Assembly (NCBI GenBank): GCA_032690845.1
Contig: CM064430.1
Span: 44,179,882-44,243,881 of the forward strand
Source of the DNA: Eleusine coracana subsp. coracana
Taxonomy: Eukaryota > Streptophyta > Magnoliopsida > Poales > Poaceae
Length of the DNA: 64,000 nucleotides
Direction: 5' to 3'
In this document: positions 49,482 to 60,781 of the stretch, in pieces
Layout of the letters: each line of letters opens with the position of its first letter
Position numbering within the stretch: position 1 is the first letter of the stretch
The notes under the pieces: model-generated
Seen by the model: only the letters and a program-made list of their open reading frames with translations
What the model was told of the DNA's origin: nothing
Database searches by the model: none
Position numbers and translations under genes: made by a program

Positions 49482-49609
49482 GGCCTTATTTGGATACTCA
49501 CCAATACACTCCAATCCATATGGTTTGAAAGGGATTGAAAGAGAATTTAGTTCATTTTCCACCCCAATTCACTCCAATCCATATGGATTAAGATTACCCA
49601 AACAAGCTC
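49482..49609. mobile_element. Tourist MITE (128 bp) nested in the CACTA element
   Basis: The left end GGCCTTATTTGGATACTC and the reverse complement of the right end (GAGCTTGTTTGGGTAATC) match, and the inner CACTCCAATCCATATGG repeats inverted or direct. TTA flanks both sides (49479-49481, 49610-49612). Confidence 0.85.
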
Positions 49610-49724
49610 TTAGAGATGCGCACATTTTGACTCCTTGGTTGCGGGGAGAGAGGATAAGGCAATGGAGTTGCAGAGAAGGTTTAAAGCTTATTTAAATAAA
49701 TTATATTCTTTGAAACAAAAAGCC

Positions 49725-49805
49725 TGACTTTGGTGTAGTGGCAAAGTTGTTTGTTCTTTTAGATGAGGTGCAGGGTTCGAACCTGATGTCACTTATTTTT
49801 TTAAA
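49725..49805 (+). repeat. tRNA-derived SINE-like unit nested in the CACTA element
   Basis: TTGGTGTAGTGGCAAAGTTG (A-box-like) is followed by GGGTTCGAACCTG (exact B box, about 49772-49784) at tRNA spacing, then a T/A-rich tail. Acceptor-stem pairing is absent. No target duplication was identified. Confidence 0.5.
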
Positions 49806-50302
49806 GAAAAAATATTGTTCAATTGAAACTGTACTCCAGCTTGGTTCAAACTTGGCACCGTGGCTTTATCAGAATTAATGGTGACAGGGAATGGTAACCC
49901 ATCCCAAATATAGTGTCTTAGAATACCTGAGACTATTAGCGACGGGTATGATACCTGTCGCTATTGAGTATTAACGACATGTTTTTCATCGACCTTACAT
50001 GATTTACTGACGGTTTTAAAATCCCGTCAATATTAAAAATTGCCCGTCTGTAATAAGTAGTTATCAGTGACGGCTTTTTGTAAAACCCGTATGTGACTTT
50101 TGAGTTATATTATTAGTGACGTGTTTTTTTTAATTTGTGTCACTATTAATGCCTCAGTTACGACTTATGGAGAATAGTAGTGACGTGTATTTGTGAACCC
50201 ATCACTAAAGGTCCTATTAGTGACGTGTTTTAGTTTGACATCACTAATGTGGTGTCTCCTTTATGTGTTTTTGTGGTAGTGGGGAGTGCCATATATGTTT
50301 GA

Positions 50303-50306
<4 letters not shown>

Positions 50307-50372
<66 letters not shown>
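50307..50372. repeat. (AT)33 microsatellite
   Basis: 66 bp of uninterrupted AT just outside the CACTA right end. The true length is probably polymorphic and prone to assembly error. Confidence 0.95.
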
Positions 50373-50376
<4 letters not shown>

Positions 50377-51782
50377 ATCTATATTCCAATCAACGGCTAT
50401 ATATATATGCTGTAATAATATTGTTTTTAATAAAAAACTAATGATCTTATTGATGCAGTTAATCTTTAGGACAACTTGTTGTTTTGACACTGAAGATTTA
50501 TGCAAAAGGACATTCACAGGGACTTGTTTATCACGTTAGTCAATTATTGGAGGTGGACACATTTTCACAAGACATGGTTATCTGTTACAACATAGGTTGT
50601 GCACTTGGCCTTTCGTCATATTTGGTATCTTTATCTTTATTCTGTAATAATTGTAATCTTCGGGTCGTATACAAAATAAATCAAAGCTTGGATTTTCCAT
50701 CATCCAAAAAAATATTGTTATCCTTGAGATGGATGCAACATACTAGTTGCGAAGAATCTTGCTGTCGTCGCACGGGGATAATGCGAAACTTAACAATATA
50801 CAACATATCTGTCACACAGCGCGCCCATCATTGTTTATCCACTAGCCAAAAAGGAAACACATGCTCAAACACCAACGGACGACAACAAGAGACGAAACAA
50901 GAATAGAAAGCTCGTCAAGTAGATCACACAAGGCCAAGCCACTAACTTCGCACACCCACACTGAGCATGGTCACAGCCAAGATCCAGGAGACCATCCCGT
51001 CGATGCCAACGACCAGCTTGACAATTAGAGAACCACCAATATTTTCCAGTAATGTAGAGAGAAAGGTCCAGAATATCAAACTGTAACGGGAGATTTGCAT
51101 CTGATCGATCCAAAAACTTTGGTATGCAGCAGTACTCAACTTTAAAATGACTTCATGATGTGGTACTAGTACATCTAGATGTTTGAGAGGCTATTACAAA
51201 CTAAAACGAAAAGGAGGTTCAAATATGGACGAGTGGATAGAGATGAATCAAGACATATCATAGCATAAAAGTGTAGTAGGAAGAAGGATAACAGATGACC
51301 TTGAGTAGGCACCGACAGTATCGAGTCATCTACCTTAAACCGAAGTGTGTGGTACTGAAGACCATGTTACTGTCCTAATAAGCATCACATATTTAGAATC
51401 AGTGGTAGAGGACTAAAGTTGGGGATAAGTGCAATGCTATTATATAGATATGTTTTACATCATATATCCTTCCCGAGTTCCGATGCAACGCACATGCAAA
51501 TGCATTATTTTGCAGTTGACGCACCGGGATGCTATAAAGTTGGACAATAGTTACAATACATCATTCATCACATTGCGCACGCGTGCTGGTCTTGCCACTC
51601 TAGCCAAAAGGAGAAATAATTAGAGGGCAACAACACATGTCCGTTTCAAGTATAGGACACTGGCCAGTTGTACAACAACTGGATGCTGAAACACCGACAG
51701 CAAAGATGAAACAAGGTATATAGAAGGTAATGCCCGCAGCAAGCAAACGACACAAGCAGGCCAAGCCACTGACTGACCCAGC
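50373..51782. other. Upstream region of the amidase gene with partial duplication
   Basis: No confident gene. Bases about 50815-50975 resemble about 51565-51790, the leader of the amidase gene: both contain a CACTnnAGCCAAAAnGGAnA block and later CAnGGCCAAGCCACT. This suggests the remains of a tandem gene copy. The open frame at 50484-50906 shows no domain. Confidence 0.5.
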
Positions 51783-54135
51783 ATGGCCGAGCTGCGTTTC
51801 CGAGTGCTCGCCGCCCTCATGGCTCTCGCCGCTGTTGCTGGCACCTCCGTCGCCGGCTTTGAGTTCCACGAGGCCACCGTGGACGCCATCCAGCTCGGGT
51901 TCCGGAACGGCAGCCTGACGTCGACGGCCCTCGTCCGGTTCTACCTGGACCAGATCGCCCGGCTCAACCCGCTTCTCCATGCCGTCATCGAGGTCAACCC
52001 CGACGCGCTCGCGCAGGCGGCTCGAGCCGACGCCGAGCGCTCCTCCGGCCGGCACCGTGGCGGCGGCGGGCTGCACGGCGTCCCCGTCCTGGTCAAGGAC
52101 AACATGGCCACGCGCGACCGGCTCAATACGACGGCTGGCTCGCTCGCGCTGCTCGGCTCCGTGGTCAAGCGCGACGCCGGCGTGGTGAGCCGGCTCCGGC
52201 GCGCCGGCGCGGTCATCCTCGGCAAGGCCAACCCGTCCGAGTGGTCAAATTTCCGGCCCGTTCAGGATGGCTGGAGCGCCCGCGGAGGCCAGACACTGGT
52301 AATTACTCGTACTAGTTTCTCAACTTCATTATTGATGATAAAACCTGATGTCACAAAAAATGCCGATAATGGTCCTTTTCTTGAAAACATGTTACAATGA
52401 CGGTTTTTTTATTTTTTACATGCCTTGTCTTTGTCTATATCCAGAACGACAATAATATACGACGAGAGTCGAGAGTGAGTAGAATAATGTACTGTAGTTT
52501 ATCTGATCCACATGATTAATTCTGTAGAACCCATACGTTCTCTCGCACACACCGTGTGGGTCGAGCTCAGGATCAGGCGTCGCGGCAGCCGCGAACATGG
52601 CGGCGGTGACGCTGGGCTCGGAAACGGACGGCTCTATACTCTGTCCCTCTGCAGTGAACTCCGTGGTCGGTATCAAACCGACTGTTGGGCTCACCAGCAG
52701 ATCTGGTGTCATCCCAATCACGCCTCTGCAAGACACCGTTGGGTAAGCAAACCATGACAACTGCTCCCCCTTGTTTAATTTTACTCCCTCGCCAGCCACA
52801 GATGCAAGTAGTTTAATTTTTCATCTGGTGGAAAAACTAAGAAGACAACTACAGTCTACATAGCCGATGTTCCACTTGAAAGTGTAAAAAACAATGTGAT
52901 GTGACTTGTTTGTGACTGAACTGTTTTTGTTCCTACAGACCGATGTGTCGTACCGTGTCCGATGCAGTCCATGTGCTGGACGCCATTGTCGGCTATGACA
53001 CGTTTGACGCTGAAGCCACCAGAGCAGCGTCCAAATATATCCCGCGCGGTGGGTACAAGCAATTCCTAAAGATCGATGGATTAAGGGGCAAACGGATAGG
53101 AGTTCCTAATGTCTTTTTTCAAGGGACTGATGATCAGGATCTCAAGGTCTACGAGAAACATCTCCGCACAGTGAGGTAATAGCTCTGGCCACTCAAAAGT
53201 ATGCCCTCCGAATTTTCAGAAGCTGGAATATATATTTGGATCAGGAACCTATATGCAAATTAAGAACTTAATAATGTTTTAGTTAGGCAAAAAAACCTGG
53301 TTGTTTTGCCTGGTAAAGCTACTAATTTACTTATTTTCTAAGCAAGGATCTCCTCTCATTTGTTTTCTTTAAAAGGCCTCATTGGTAGAATATGTGTATA
53401 TTCTATTTATATGACATTGATCTTTGACAAATGCTTCACTACCTTCATGATGAAAGGCAACACGGCGCCATCGTGATCACAGATCTTGACATAGCAGTAG
53501 ATTGGGCCGACCTGAATGCCCAAGAGATGATTGCCATGAATGCAGAGTTCAAGATAAGCATCAACGCCTATATGTCAGACCTTCTGTACTCCCCAGTCCG
53601 GTCCCTTGCACAAGTCATAGCATTCAACAATGCTCACCCAATACAGGTAAACAAGATCTTAATTATATTTCGAGATCTTACATTGTCGTTGGAACCTCAG
53701 AAGCCGCAGCAGTTAATGTTGTATCATTGAAACAAACAGTGAGATGATGACCAGAGATAATGATGATCTTTGCTGCAGGAGAGGATTAAAGATTTTGGGC
53801 AGCCTGATCTTATCGCGGCAGAGAAAACCAATGGCATTGGCAAGATGGAGAGAGAGGCAATACGAAAGCTCAATGAGTTGTCCACCAATGGGTTAGAGAA
53901 GTTGATGAAAGAACACAAATTGGATGCAATCGTTGCGCCTGACAGTCAAGCATCCTCTGTTCTCGCTATTGGCGGCTATCCTGGCATCATTGTCCCGGCT
54001 GGGTACGACAAGCAGGGAGTTCCCTTTGGGATATGCTTTGGCGGCCTGAAAGGATATGAACCCAGATTGATTGAAATGGCTTACGGGTTCGAGCAGGCCA
54101 CAAAAGTGAGAAGGCAGCCTGCTTTCAAGCATTAG
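51783..54135 (+). CDS. Amidase-signature family protein (At4g34880-like amidase)
   Basis: Five exons: 51783-52298, 52528-52742, 52939-53175, 53457-53646, 53779-54135; 1515 nt, 504 aa, usual for plant members. A hydrophobic N-terminus (VLAALMALAAVAGTSVAG) looks like a signal peptide. The Ser-cisSer-Lys triad is visible: Lys105 in VPVLVKDNM, the Gly/Ser loop CGSSSGSG (residues 182-189, cis-Ser about 185) and the nucleophile Ser208 in GSETDGSI. These enzymes hydrolyse carboxamides; the substrate of this secreted or vacuolar plant subgroup is not settled. The C-terminus keeps GGYPGIIVPAGYDKQGVPFG. Exon 1 is very GC-rich. The acceptor before exon 4 (GATGAAAG) has a weak pyrimidine tract and is the least certain junction. 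Confidence 0.93.
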
Positions 54136-54850
54136 CACAGCATGATAACTTGATAAGTTTCAAGAAACTCAGAAGTCAGAACAGGTCCAAGGTAGAAACC
54201 ACCATGCATCTTTGACGTTCTCTTCAAGTGTTAGGTTTGTTTGTCTCGCTATATTAGGATCCATGGAACTCTCAGATGTTTCCATGACAGTTAACACAAG
54301 ATTTTACTTTTGTCATTGGATTAAAATGTTATGTCTCAGATTTGCTACAGATTTGGATGCTGAGCCAGATGAGTTATATTTGGATGCTAAGTATAACTCA
54401 AAACAAATAATTTACCTAGGATGCACCAACGTCAAATTGAAGCTACATAAAAGACAGACTGTAACTCTAATATATGCTCACTGTAATTTCTGTAAACTAG
54501 TATATTGCCTGTGCTAACGTTAACACTAGGGTGAAATTTATGAAACAAACAGCCAAAAGATTTTTATATGTATTGCTCAAAAGTAGTAACAACAATTTTC
54601 AAGCAAATATTACTTTTCAGCTTTGAGCAACTCAATTTTTATGTATGTCATGCAACATGCCTTGTAAAGATTTCTAATTAAGTAATTATATTTGTGAAGC
54701 ACAACTAAAATTGAATTCTACAAATAGTAGTGAGCTACTCCAGAAATACAATGAGAAATGATTTTATGCATAATGATATCTCTGTGGACCTAATTCTGCA
54801 AGAGATACAAAACAGAAAAGGTCATAAGTAAATGTAATAATATGCAAATA
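54136..54850. other. 3' flank of the amidase gene
   Basis: AT-rich, probably 3' UTR then intergenic. No gene recognised. Confidence 0.5.
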
Positions 54851-54892
54851 GTGTTAAACTCCTTTTTTTTTTGAACTGGAAGATATATTCCA

Positions 54893-56605
54893 TTAACCAG
54901 AAGCTGGCTGTAGATCAGCAGCTATAAAACAGTTTACAATGGCGGGATGGCCATCTGGCCACACCATGACATGACCCAGCTCCAGTTCACATCCGAACTG
55001 TGCTAACCTATTTGCAGCTGCATTACATTTCCGAGGTTGGTACTCTACTCTATAATGCTGAAACTCCGTAGATAGCAAGGTCTTGATATCTCTGATAATC
55101 ATGCAGCAACTCGCTAAATCATAGCCCTGAGTGGACAGAGCTAGTCGAACATTGACTGCATCAGTTTCAACGATCAATCTATCAATTCCTCTGCTTCTTG
55201 CAAACAGCAGCGCCTGCAATATGGCTGTCAGCTCAGAAATCATAGCATTTTCACAATAAGTAATTCTGCCTGCTCCTGAGCCGAAGGTTCGTCCTTCGTG
55301 ATTGCGGATAATGAAACCCCACCCCCCTGTATTCGCATTTTGCACGAAGGAGCCATCCACGTTGATTTTCATCCAACCCATTTCGGCAGGTTTCCATTTA
55401 ACTCCAGGAGTAGATGCTTTACTTGGTATCGTTAGAAGCCATTGGAATTCAGCAATGTGCCTCTGTATTAGACTAGCACAGGATGACGTGGTACGCTGCT
55501 CCTCCCCAGCATTTGTGTCATTACGGGTAGACCAGAGAGTCCAAAGAGCAGTGATCACCCGCACCTGGGTCTCCTCCTCCCAACTCCATATCATTCGAAA
55601 GACCTCCATTGCAGAGCTTTGAACTGAGAGGACTTCTCTTATGTCATCCAATCCTAATTCTCGCCAGACCACTTTCGCATATTTGCATTTGAAGAAGAGA
55701 TGACCTGCATCCTCGTCAAGCCTAAAGCACATAGGGCATCTTGTGTCGATCTCCATCCCTCTACTTTCAATCTTCCTCCTGAGTGGTAGACTATTATGTG
55801 CTAGTCTCCAGGCGAAATGCTTCACTTTGTTTGGGATAGGGAGCGTCCAGATCTTCTTCCAAGGGAAAGAGGTCCCCATTGTTGGACAGTGAACGGTGGT
55901 TCCAGAACTTGGGCCATGATTTGTCGCTGTACTATCAACACTCACCTTATATGCAGACCTGACACTAAACCTCCCTTTGTCATCAAAGTGCCAGGCAATG
56001 GTATCCACCATTCCTTTTTTGAGCAACTCAATCCCCTGCACCAAACTCCTCCATGTATACGAGCTGCCATTCCTTACCCCCTGCATTTAGGATATCTGAA
56101 TTTGGAAAATATTTTGCCTTTAGGATTCTGCCGCATTGAGATATTGGGTTGTGGATGAGGCGCCACACTTGTTTGCTCAGCATGGCTAAGTTGAAATGAT
56201 GCAGGTCACGAAAACCAAGCCCACCATCTCTCTTTGGCTCTAACATCTTCTCCCAGGAAACCCAGTGCATTTTATCCTTATCTTGCTGGCTCCACCAATA
56301 TCTACATATCATGGTGCTAATCTCATCACAGAGGCCTTTAGTTAGGTCAAAACAGGCCATAGCATAAGTGGGTATTGCTTGGGCAACTGCTTTTATCAGT
56401 ACTTCCTTCCTTGCCTTAGACAACAACTTTTCCTTCCACCCCTGTATGCGCTGCCAGATTTTGTTTTTAAGTACTGGAATGCCTCCTTTTTTGATATCCC
56501 AACAAATACTGGCAGTCCAAGGTATTTCTCATTGATCGTTTTAGAGTGGACCTGCAAGGCCTGCTTTATTGCCTCCCCTTGCCCCCCTATAAGGTTCATG
56601 ACCAT
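54893..56605 (-). pseudogene. LINE ORF2 second half: RT thumb, zf-RVT, RNase H
   Basis: It resumes at about 56605 with NLIGGQGEAIKQALQV and INEKYLGLPVFVGISKK, the region after the polymerase palm. It continues after a frame change with EVLIKAVAQAIPTYAMACFD and, after another, with the zf-RVT zinc-binding region (RCPMCFRLDEDAGHLFFKC). An RNase H domain follows (INVDGSFVQNANTGGWGFI, ISELTAILQALLFARSRG, VETDAVNVRLAL). The polymerase active-site motif is absent. Confidence 0.85.
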
Positions 56606-57751
56606 TGAGGTCACCTCAAGGTATGGTATTTTGGTGATGAATGACAAAAAACATGAAATGAGACTAATGTCTACACGAGTGTTTGTCCATATAGGAAACC
56701 TTTTCTATCTTATGATGATTGTTGACAGTGTCCTTGGCGATGGATGACAATGACCACAAACATGGAGGCTTGTGAACTTGATGGAGTCTAAGGGTTGATG
56801 AAGATGGATCAAAGCGGAGGATAAGTTATGGTGCAAGTGTTTGAAACACTTAAGTAGTTGTTAGGGCTTTGAGTCCATAGAAAAAACCGAACTATCAATG
56901 GGGTCTAGGTCATTCTCTTAGGTCATGTCTAGTCGGTGATGTGCAAGGTTGCTCGGTGAAATCACAGGCACTATGTGATAGTGGAGAAGCCAAGGAGCTG
57001 TTCAGGCAAGCCGGGAAACGAAGTCAAACGAGGACGATAAGTTTTGACTTCTGGACATAGAGACCGGACAGAAGGATCTGTAGAGATCGAACTGTACGGT
57101 CACTATGGGGAGTTGTCCAGGACTTAGAGCGAGAAGCAGGACTCTGTTAGCAGGTGACTCTATATAGACCGGACGGTCCGGTCTACTGACCAGACGGTCC
57201 GGTCAGTAGGAGTGCAGAAACGGCAGAGGAGGTGCATTTCGCGGAGGCTCCTGAACTGGAGAGAGAAAGTGACCGGACAGTCTGGTCAGTTCAGAAGATT
57301 GCCTGGACAGAGGAGGCCAATGGCTGGGGAGAGCCGTTACAGAGTGACCGGACGGTCCGGTCAGGCAGAGACCGGACAGTCCGGTCAGTGTGTCCAGAAA
57401 GGCAATTTCGTGGAGCAACGACTAGTTTGAGGTTGGGAGCCTATATAACTTCGTTGCTGGGGTCTTGGAGACCTCTCTTGGCCAGTGGAATACCTGAGAG
57501 TATTTGATAAGGTCCAAGAGGAAAAGAGGAAAGCTCTAGGAGGAGATATTGCATATCTTGAGAGTGCTAGAGAATAGTAGCTTGAGCATCTTACACATCT
57601 AAGGCTAGGGTGTACTTAAGGGTGTGATCTAGATTGTTACTCTTGGTCTATGGTGAGACCTAGACCGGTTAGGTGTCGGTGATCGAGCCTATCGTGATCG
57701 GTTGTGAAGGCCGTCATACATTTGTACACGGTTTGAGCCCATCATTGAAAG
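56606..57751. repeat. Insert in the LINE with repeated CCGGACNGTCCGG palindromes
   Basis: About 1.15 kb without LINE homology, flanked by GACCAT on both sides (56600-56605 and 57752-57757). It contains five copies of the 17-mer GACCGGACGGTCCGGTC or close variants, at 57167, 57188, 57271, 57346 and 57370. A TATA-like CTATATAAC (about 57441) and an opening CACCTCAAGGTATGG then GGTGATGAATGAC resemble LTRs of grass copia elements. The ends are not TG...CA at the GACCAT boundaries, so solo-LTR status is only likely. Confidence 0.6.
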
Positions 57752-57871
57752 GACCATCTTAGTTTCGGACAAGAAAAGAATATCATCATCCTCCTGCTTC
57801 TGGAGATCCAGAAGCCCCCGAACTACCGGGCGATTGCCCAATCCTCGGCAGTTCCAAGTCACAATCTTCAT
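57692..57871 (-). pseudogene. LINE ORF2 start: AP-type endonuclease fragment
   Basis: It begins MKIVTWNCRGLGNRPVVRGL, the canonical plant LINE endonuclease start (Asn of the WNCRGLGN motif), and continues to LFLSETKMV, including the catalytic ETK. The LINE homology stops there, about 50 codons in, at the junction with the inserted sequence; the frame then runs on into it to a stop. Confidence 0.82.
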
Positions 57872-57944
57872 TTCGCTTCACGGAGCTGATCCGTCAGCCC
57901 CGCTTTCACAACATTGGCACCATCTTCTACAGGTCTTGCTGGTC

Positions 57945-59333
57945 CTATGCCCGTATCCTCACCATGTAGAACTCCAAACCCATATCCTCCTCTCCCTCGT
58001 CCACTTGGCTCTTTTTTGCATGCTGGGAAGGCCCATCAACGTCCATGACATCCTCTCCTCTCCTCTTCTTTCCCACCAACATCTCCTTTCCCCCCACCAC
58101 CTTGCTGTTAGAACGAGCTCGCCTCTTGTAGGTACCACGCCCCCGCCCACGAGAACTGACTGTCTTTTCCCCAACATTTGCTTCATCAGATTGCCCTGAT
58201 TCAGGCACGTGAACAGTACCATGCAACGTCATGTTTTGGGTGTTGTGGCTTCAGCACTACTCTCCTTTTCTCTAATATGCCTTGATGAGTACTATTCCCT
58301 AATTCCTATGTAGGAACATTGGCAGAGAGGACAGGTGTCTTGTACTATTCCACATGCTTCTCCTTCCCTATTTTCTCCACCACCTCCTTCGTGCCTGCAC
58401 TCCCAGCATCCTTAATTGGCAGCTTCTCCTCCTTTCCTCTGCGCCAATCACCAGTGGACCTGGATCGGTCACTGGAACGCCATGTAGTTGTACTCTGTAC
58501 TCTGATCTCCTCTGTCATCCTCCTTCGTGGTGGTAACACCCTTAGCCATTTACCATACTGACGAGCTTCATGCGCATCCCGTTTCAGCCCACACACCTTA
58601 TCAGTATGTCCTATGATCCCACAAGCATAGCAAAACTCAGGCAGGAATTCGTACTCCAAAGGACACCATCTATCATTCTCCTTGACTTCATCATCTTCCA
58701 TCTCCTTAGTGATCCCCCTCATAAGCGCATTACGAATATCAATACGCACTTTCACCCTCAAGAACCGGCCAGCGGCCGATCCATTTTCCTCCACATCCAC
58801 ATCAAGAAATTCCCCAATCTCATTACCGACGATTTCTACCACAGCCTTGTTCATCATACCCATGGGAAGTTTCTGAACACGAACCCAGATCGGGATGAAG
58901 TTAAATTCCATTGCCTCCAAAGCATGTCTGCCATCATACATTCATACTTGGCCATCACCAAGAGGCTATGACCCGCCATCCATGGACCATCATCTAGTGC
59001 TCTCCGTGCCCCTGCTGGGTCATTAAAATGGAAAAGAAAGAGATTATCCCCCATCTCCTTGCAGATCATGCCACAGTCTGAGCACCAGATTCGACCAAGG
59101 TTTTGAATGATCCCTTCGGTTGAGACCAGTTTTTCAGACAGGGCCTTGCCAACTGTGTGCCAGTCGTCCCCCACAGATCCACCAACAAATTTCTTCTCCA
59201 ATTTGATCCCTTTCCTCCCCGCCGCGGACAAATTCAGGCCCTCCATTGCCTTCTCCAGACCTCCCTTTCCCTGAAATGCCATCTGCGTCGCCTCCTTACG
59301 ATGACACCGCCTCCAGCCAAAACCGATCGTCAA
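57945..59333 (-). pseudogene. LINE ORF1 (DUF4283 plus CCHC zinc knuckle), frameshifted
   Basis: The N-terminal part (59333-58854) shows the DUF4283 pattern with WCSDCGMICKEMGDNLFLFH and ARRALDDGPWM. The second frame (58941-58345) continues with FIPIWVRVQKLP and a zinc knuckle CYACGIIGHTDKVC, the RNA-binding part. A third frame (58232-57945) is the basic, Arg/Lys-rich C-terminal tail. Two frame changes break it. In the family this protein coats LINE RNA. Confidence 0.8.
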
Positions 59334-59527
59334 AGCATCAAAGACTACGAGAGATTTGTGGATGGAGAGGAGACTGAATCTACACGAGAGTTGGTGGAAA
59401 TTGACTAGAAAAACCTGGATCGGATTTGGCCAGGGTGGTCAAACCGGCACTGGAACTCGAGTCGCCAAGGGAACGGTAGCGGTTCCGCTAGCGTCGAGAC
59501 GACTGTCCCACTCGTGTTAAACTCCTT

Positions 59528-60781
59528 AACCAAATAAAGAAAGATAGACACTGATTGATAGTAGTCTCAGGAAAAGGATTTTCAAAATTAGTTACAGATA
59601 CTGGTTTGTGTTGCAAGTATTAGAATCGATCTGCAGAAAGGCTTATAATTTTTCACTACCAATCACTGATTTACCTCACATAAATAGGTTTATAATTCTT
59701 CAGTAGCAATTATGCTTATAATATTTTCAATTCAGACAACTACTTAAGGTTCTGTGCAGAGATCAAATTCAAACTCAGTAGCCGAATAATAATAAGAATA
59801 GACAGAAGGGCCTATTAGGATCCACCATCAGAGCATATCAGGAAAAAAATCATTTTCTAATGACTATTCAAGCTAACCTAACAACTACCAATTTCTAATA
59901 GCATATCAATTAATAGTAGCATGCAAAAGGATTTTCCTTGCTCCATTCTGGCATTCTCACTATAATCACCAACTCTAGAGGACAAAACACTAAAATCTAC
60001 CCAACTATCAAGATATCATGTTTGGCATTCTCACTGTACTATTTTCTATGTGAGATTCCCATGTCTGTTAGATACTATTTTCCTTCCATTGCACTACCCA
60101 GGTAGCATATAGATAGGCATAGCAGACCTGCAACGTATATATTTGGTGCCAAAGAAATCAAGTATTGTAAAGGAAGGTTGGTTTTTGCCGCGCTCATTCT
60201 ATCTATGGAAAAAATTATACTACAAGGACAATTCGTCAAATACAACAGGAAGGTGAAATCAGACCAGATTATTGGAGTATTTTGTCATGGTCGATTTGAT
60301 TGCTTGCTGCCTTGCTCTTTCCTCTTCTTCTTTTGCCTTGTCTGTAGGCGATACATGAATTGACAATAGGAAGTTACAGAGGGCAGAAAAATAAACAAGA
60401 TGAAAATCTTGAAAGTTTACAGAGGCAGAAAAAATAAACCAAGATGAAAATCTTGAATTAAGAAGAAAAAAAATGAAAGGTGTGCAGACACCTGATCTAA
60501 GCTACTTAACGGTACTGGCTTTTTTCTTCATAAAATATTATTTGGTTGTTTTCCAGTACAAATAACGGGATGTAGTCAAAGTTTGATCATAGTACTGATC
60601 ATGGCTCAATTAGTAATAGTAGATTGATAGACTGAAGGAAGCAGCAGGAGGAGAAATTACCTAATGGCATCAGAGACTAGGAGCAGCACAAGCAAACGCC
60701 GTGGATCTGAAGAATCGGAGACCCTACCAATCAAAAGCAAACAACAATCAAAGCGCATCCCACCTAGATTTGGAGTAGGCA
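59528..60781. other. Intergenic between two LINEs
   Basis: AT-rich, no gene recognised. Confidence 0.5.

Larger units (their letters stand above)
46189..50281. mobile_element. CACTA (En/Spm) transposon, non-autonomous, about 4.1 kb
   Basis: The right end, on the minus strand, reads CACTACCACAAAAACACAT. The left end reads GACTACCACAGAATTAGAG, the same terminus with C to G at the first base. Both sides are flanked by GGG (46186-46188 and 50282-50284), the 3-bp duplication of the superfamily. Subterminal arrays of a short TAGTGACGG / CGTCACTAA motif in both orientations fill about 46200-46580 and 49930-50260, typical of CACTA transposase-binding regions. The 3.3-kb interior has no TNPA/TNPD-like domain, so it depends on a helper element. 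It contains a Tourist MITE, a SINE-like unit and a GC-rich block. Confidence 0.88.
54865..59513 (-). mobile_element. L1-type LINE (plant, RNase H-bearing), defective
   Basis: A perfect 14-bp target duplication, GTGTTAAACTCCTT, flanks it (54851-54864 and 59514-59527). The minus-strand 3' end is a poly(A) tract (plus-strand T-run about 54863-54872). ORF1 comes first (about 59333-57945), then the endonuclease start, a foreign insert, and the second half of ORF2. The endonuclease C-terminus and the whole reverse transcriptase palm are missing, so it cannot move by itself. The 5' end appears complete because the duplication lies directly upstream of the ORF1 leader. Confidence 0.9.

Noticed and set aside
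50484..50906. 140-codon open frame near the amidase gene
   Set aside because: No domain, low codon bias, and its end overlaps a partial duplication of the amidase leader. Probably chance.
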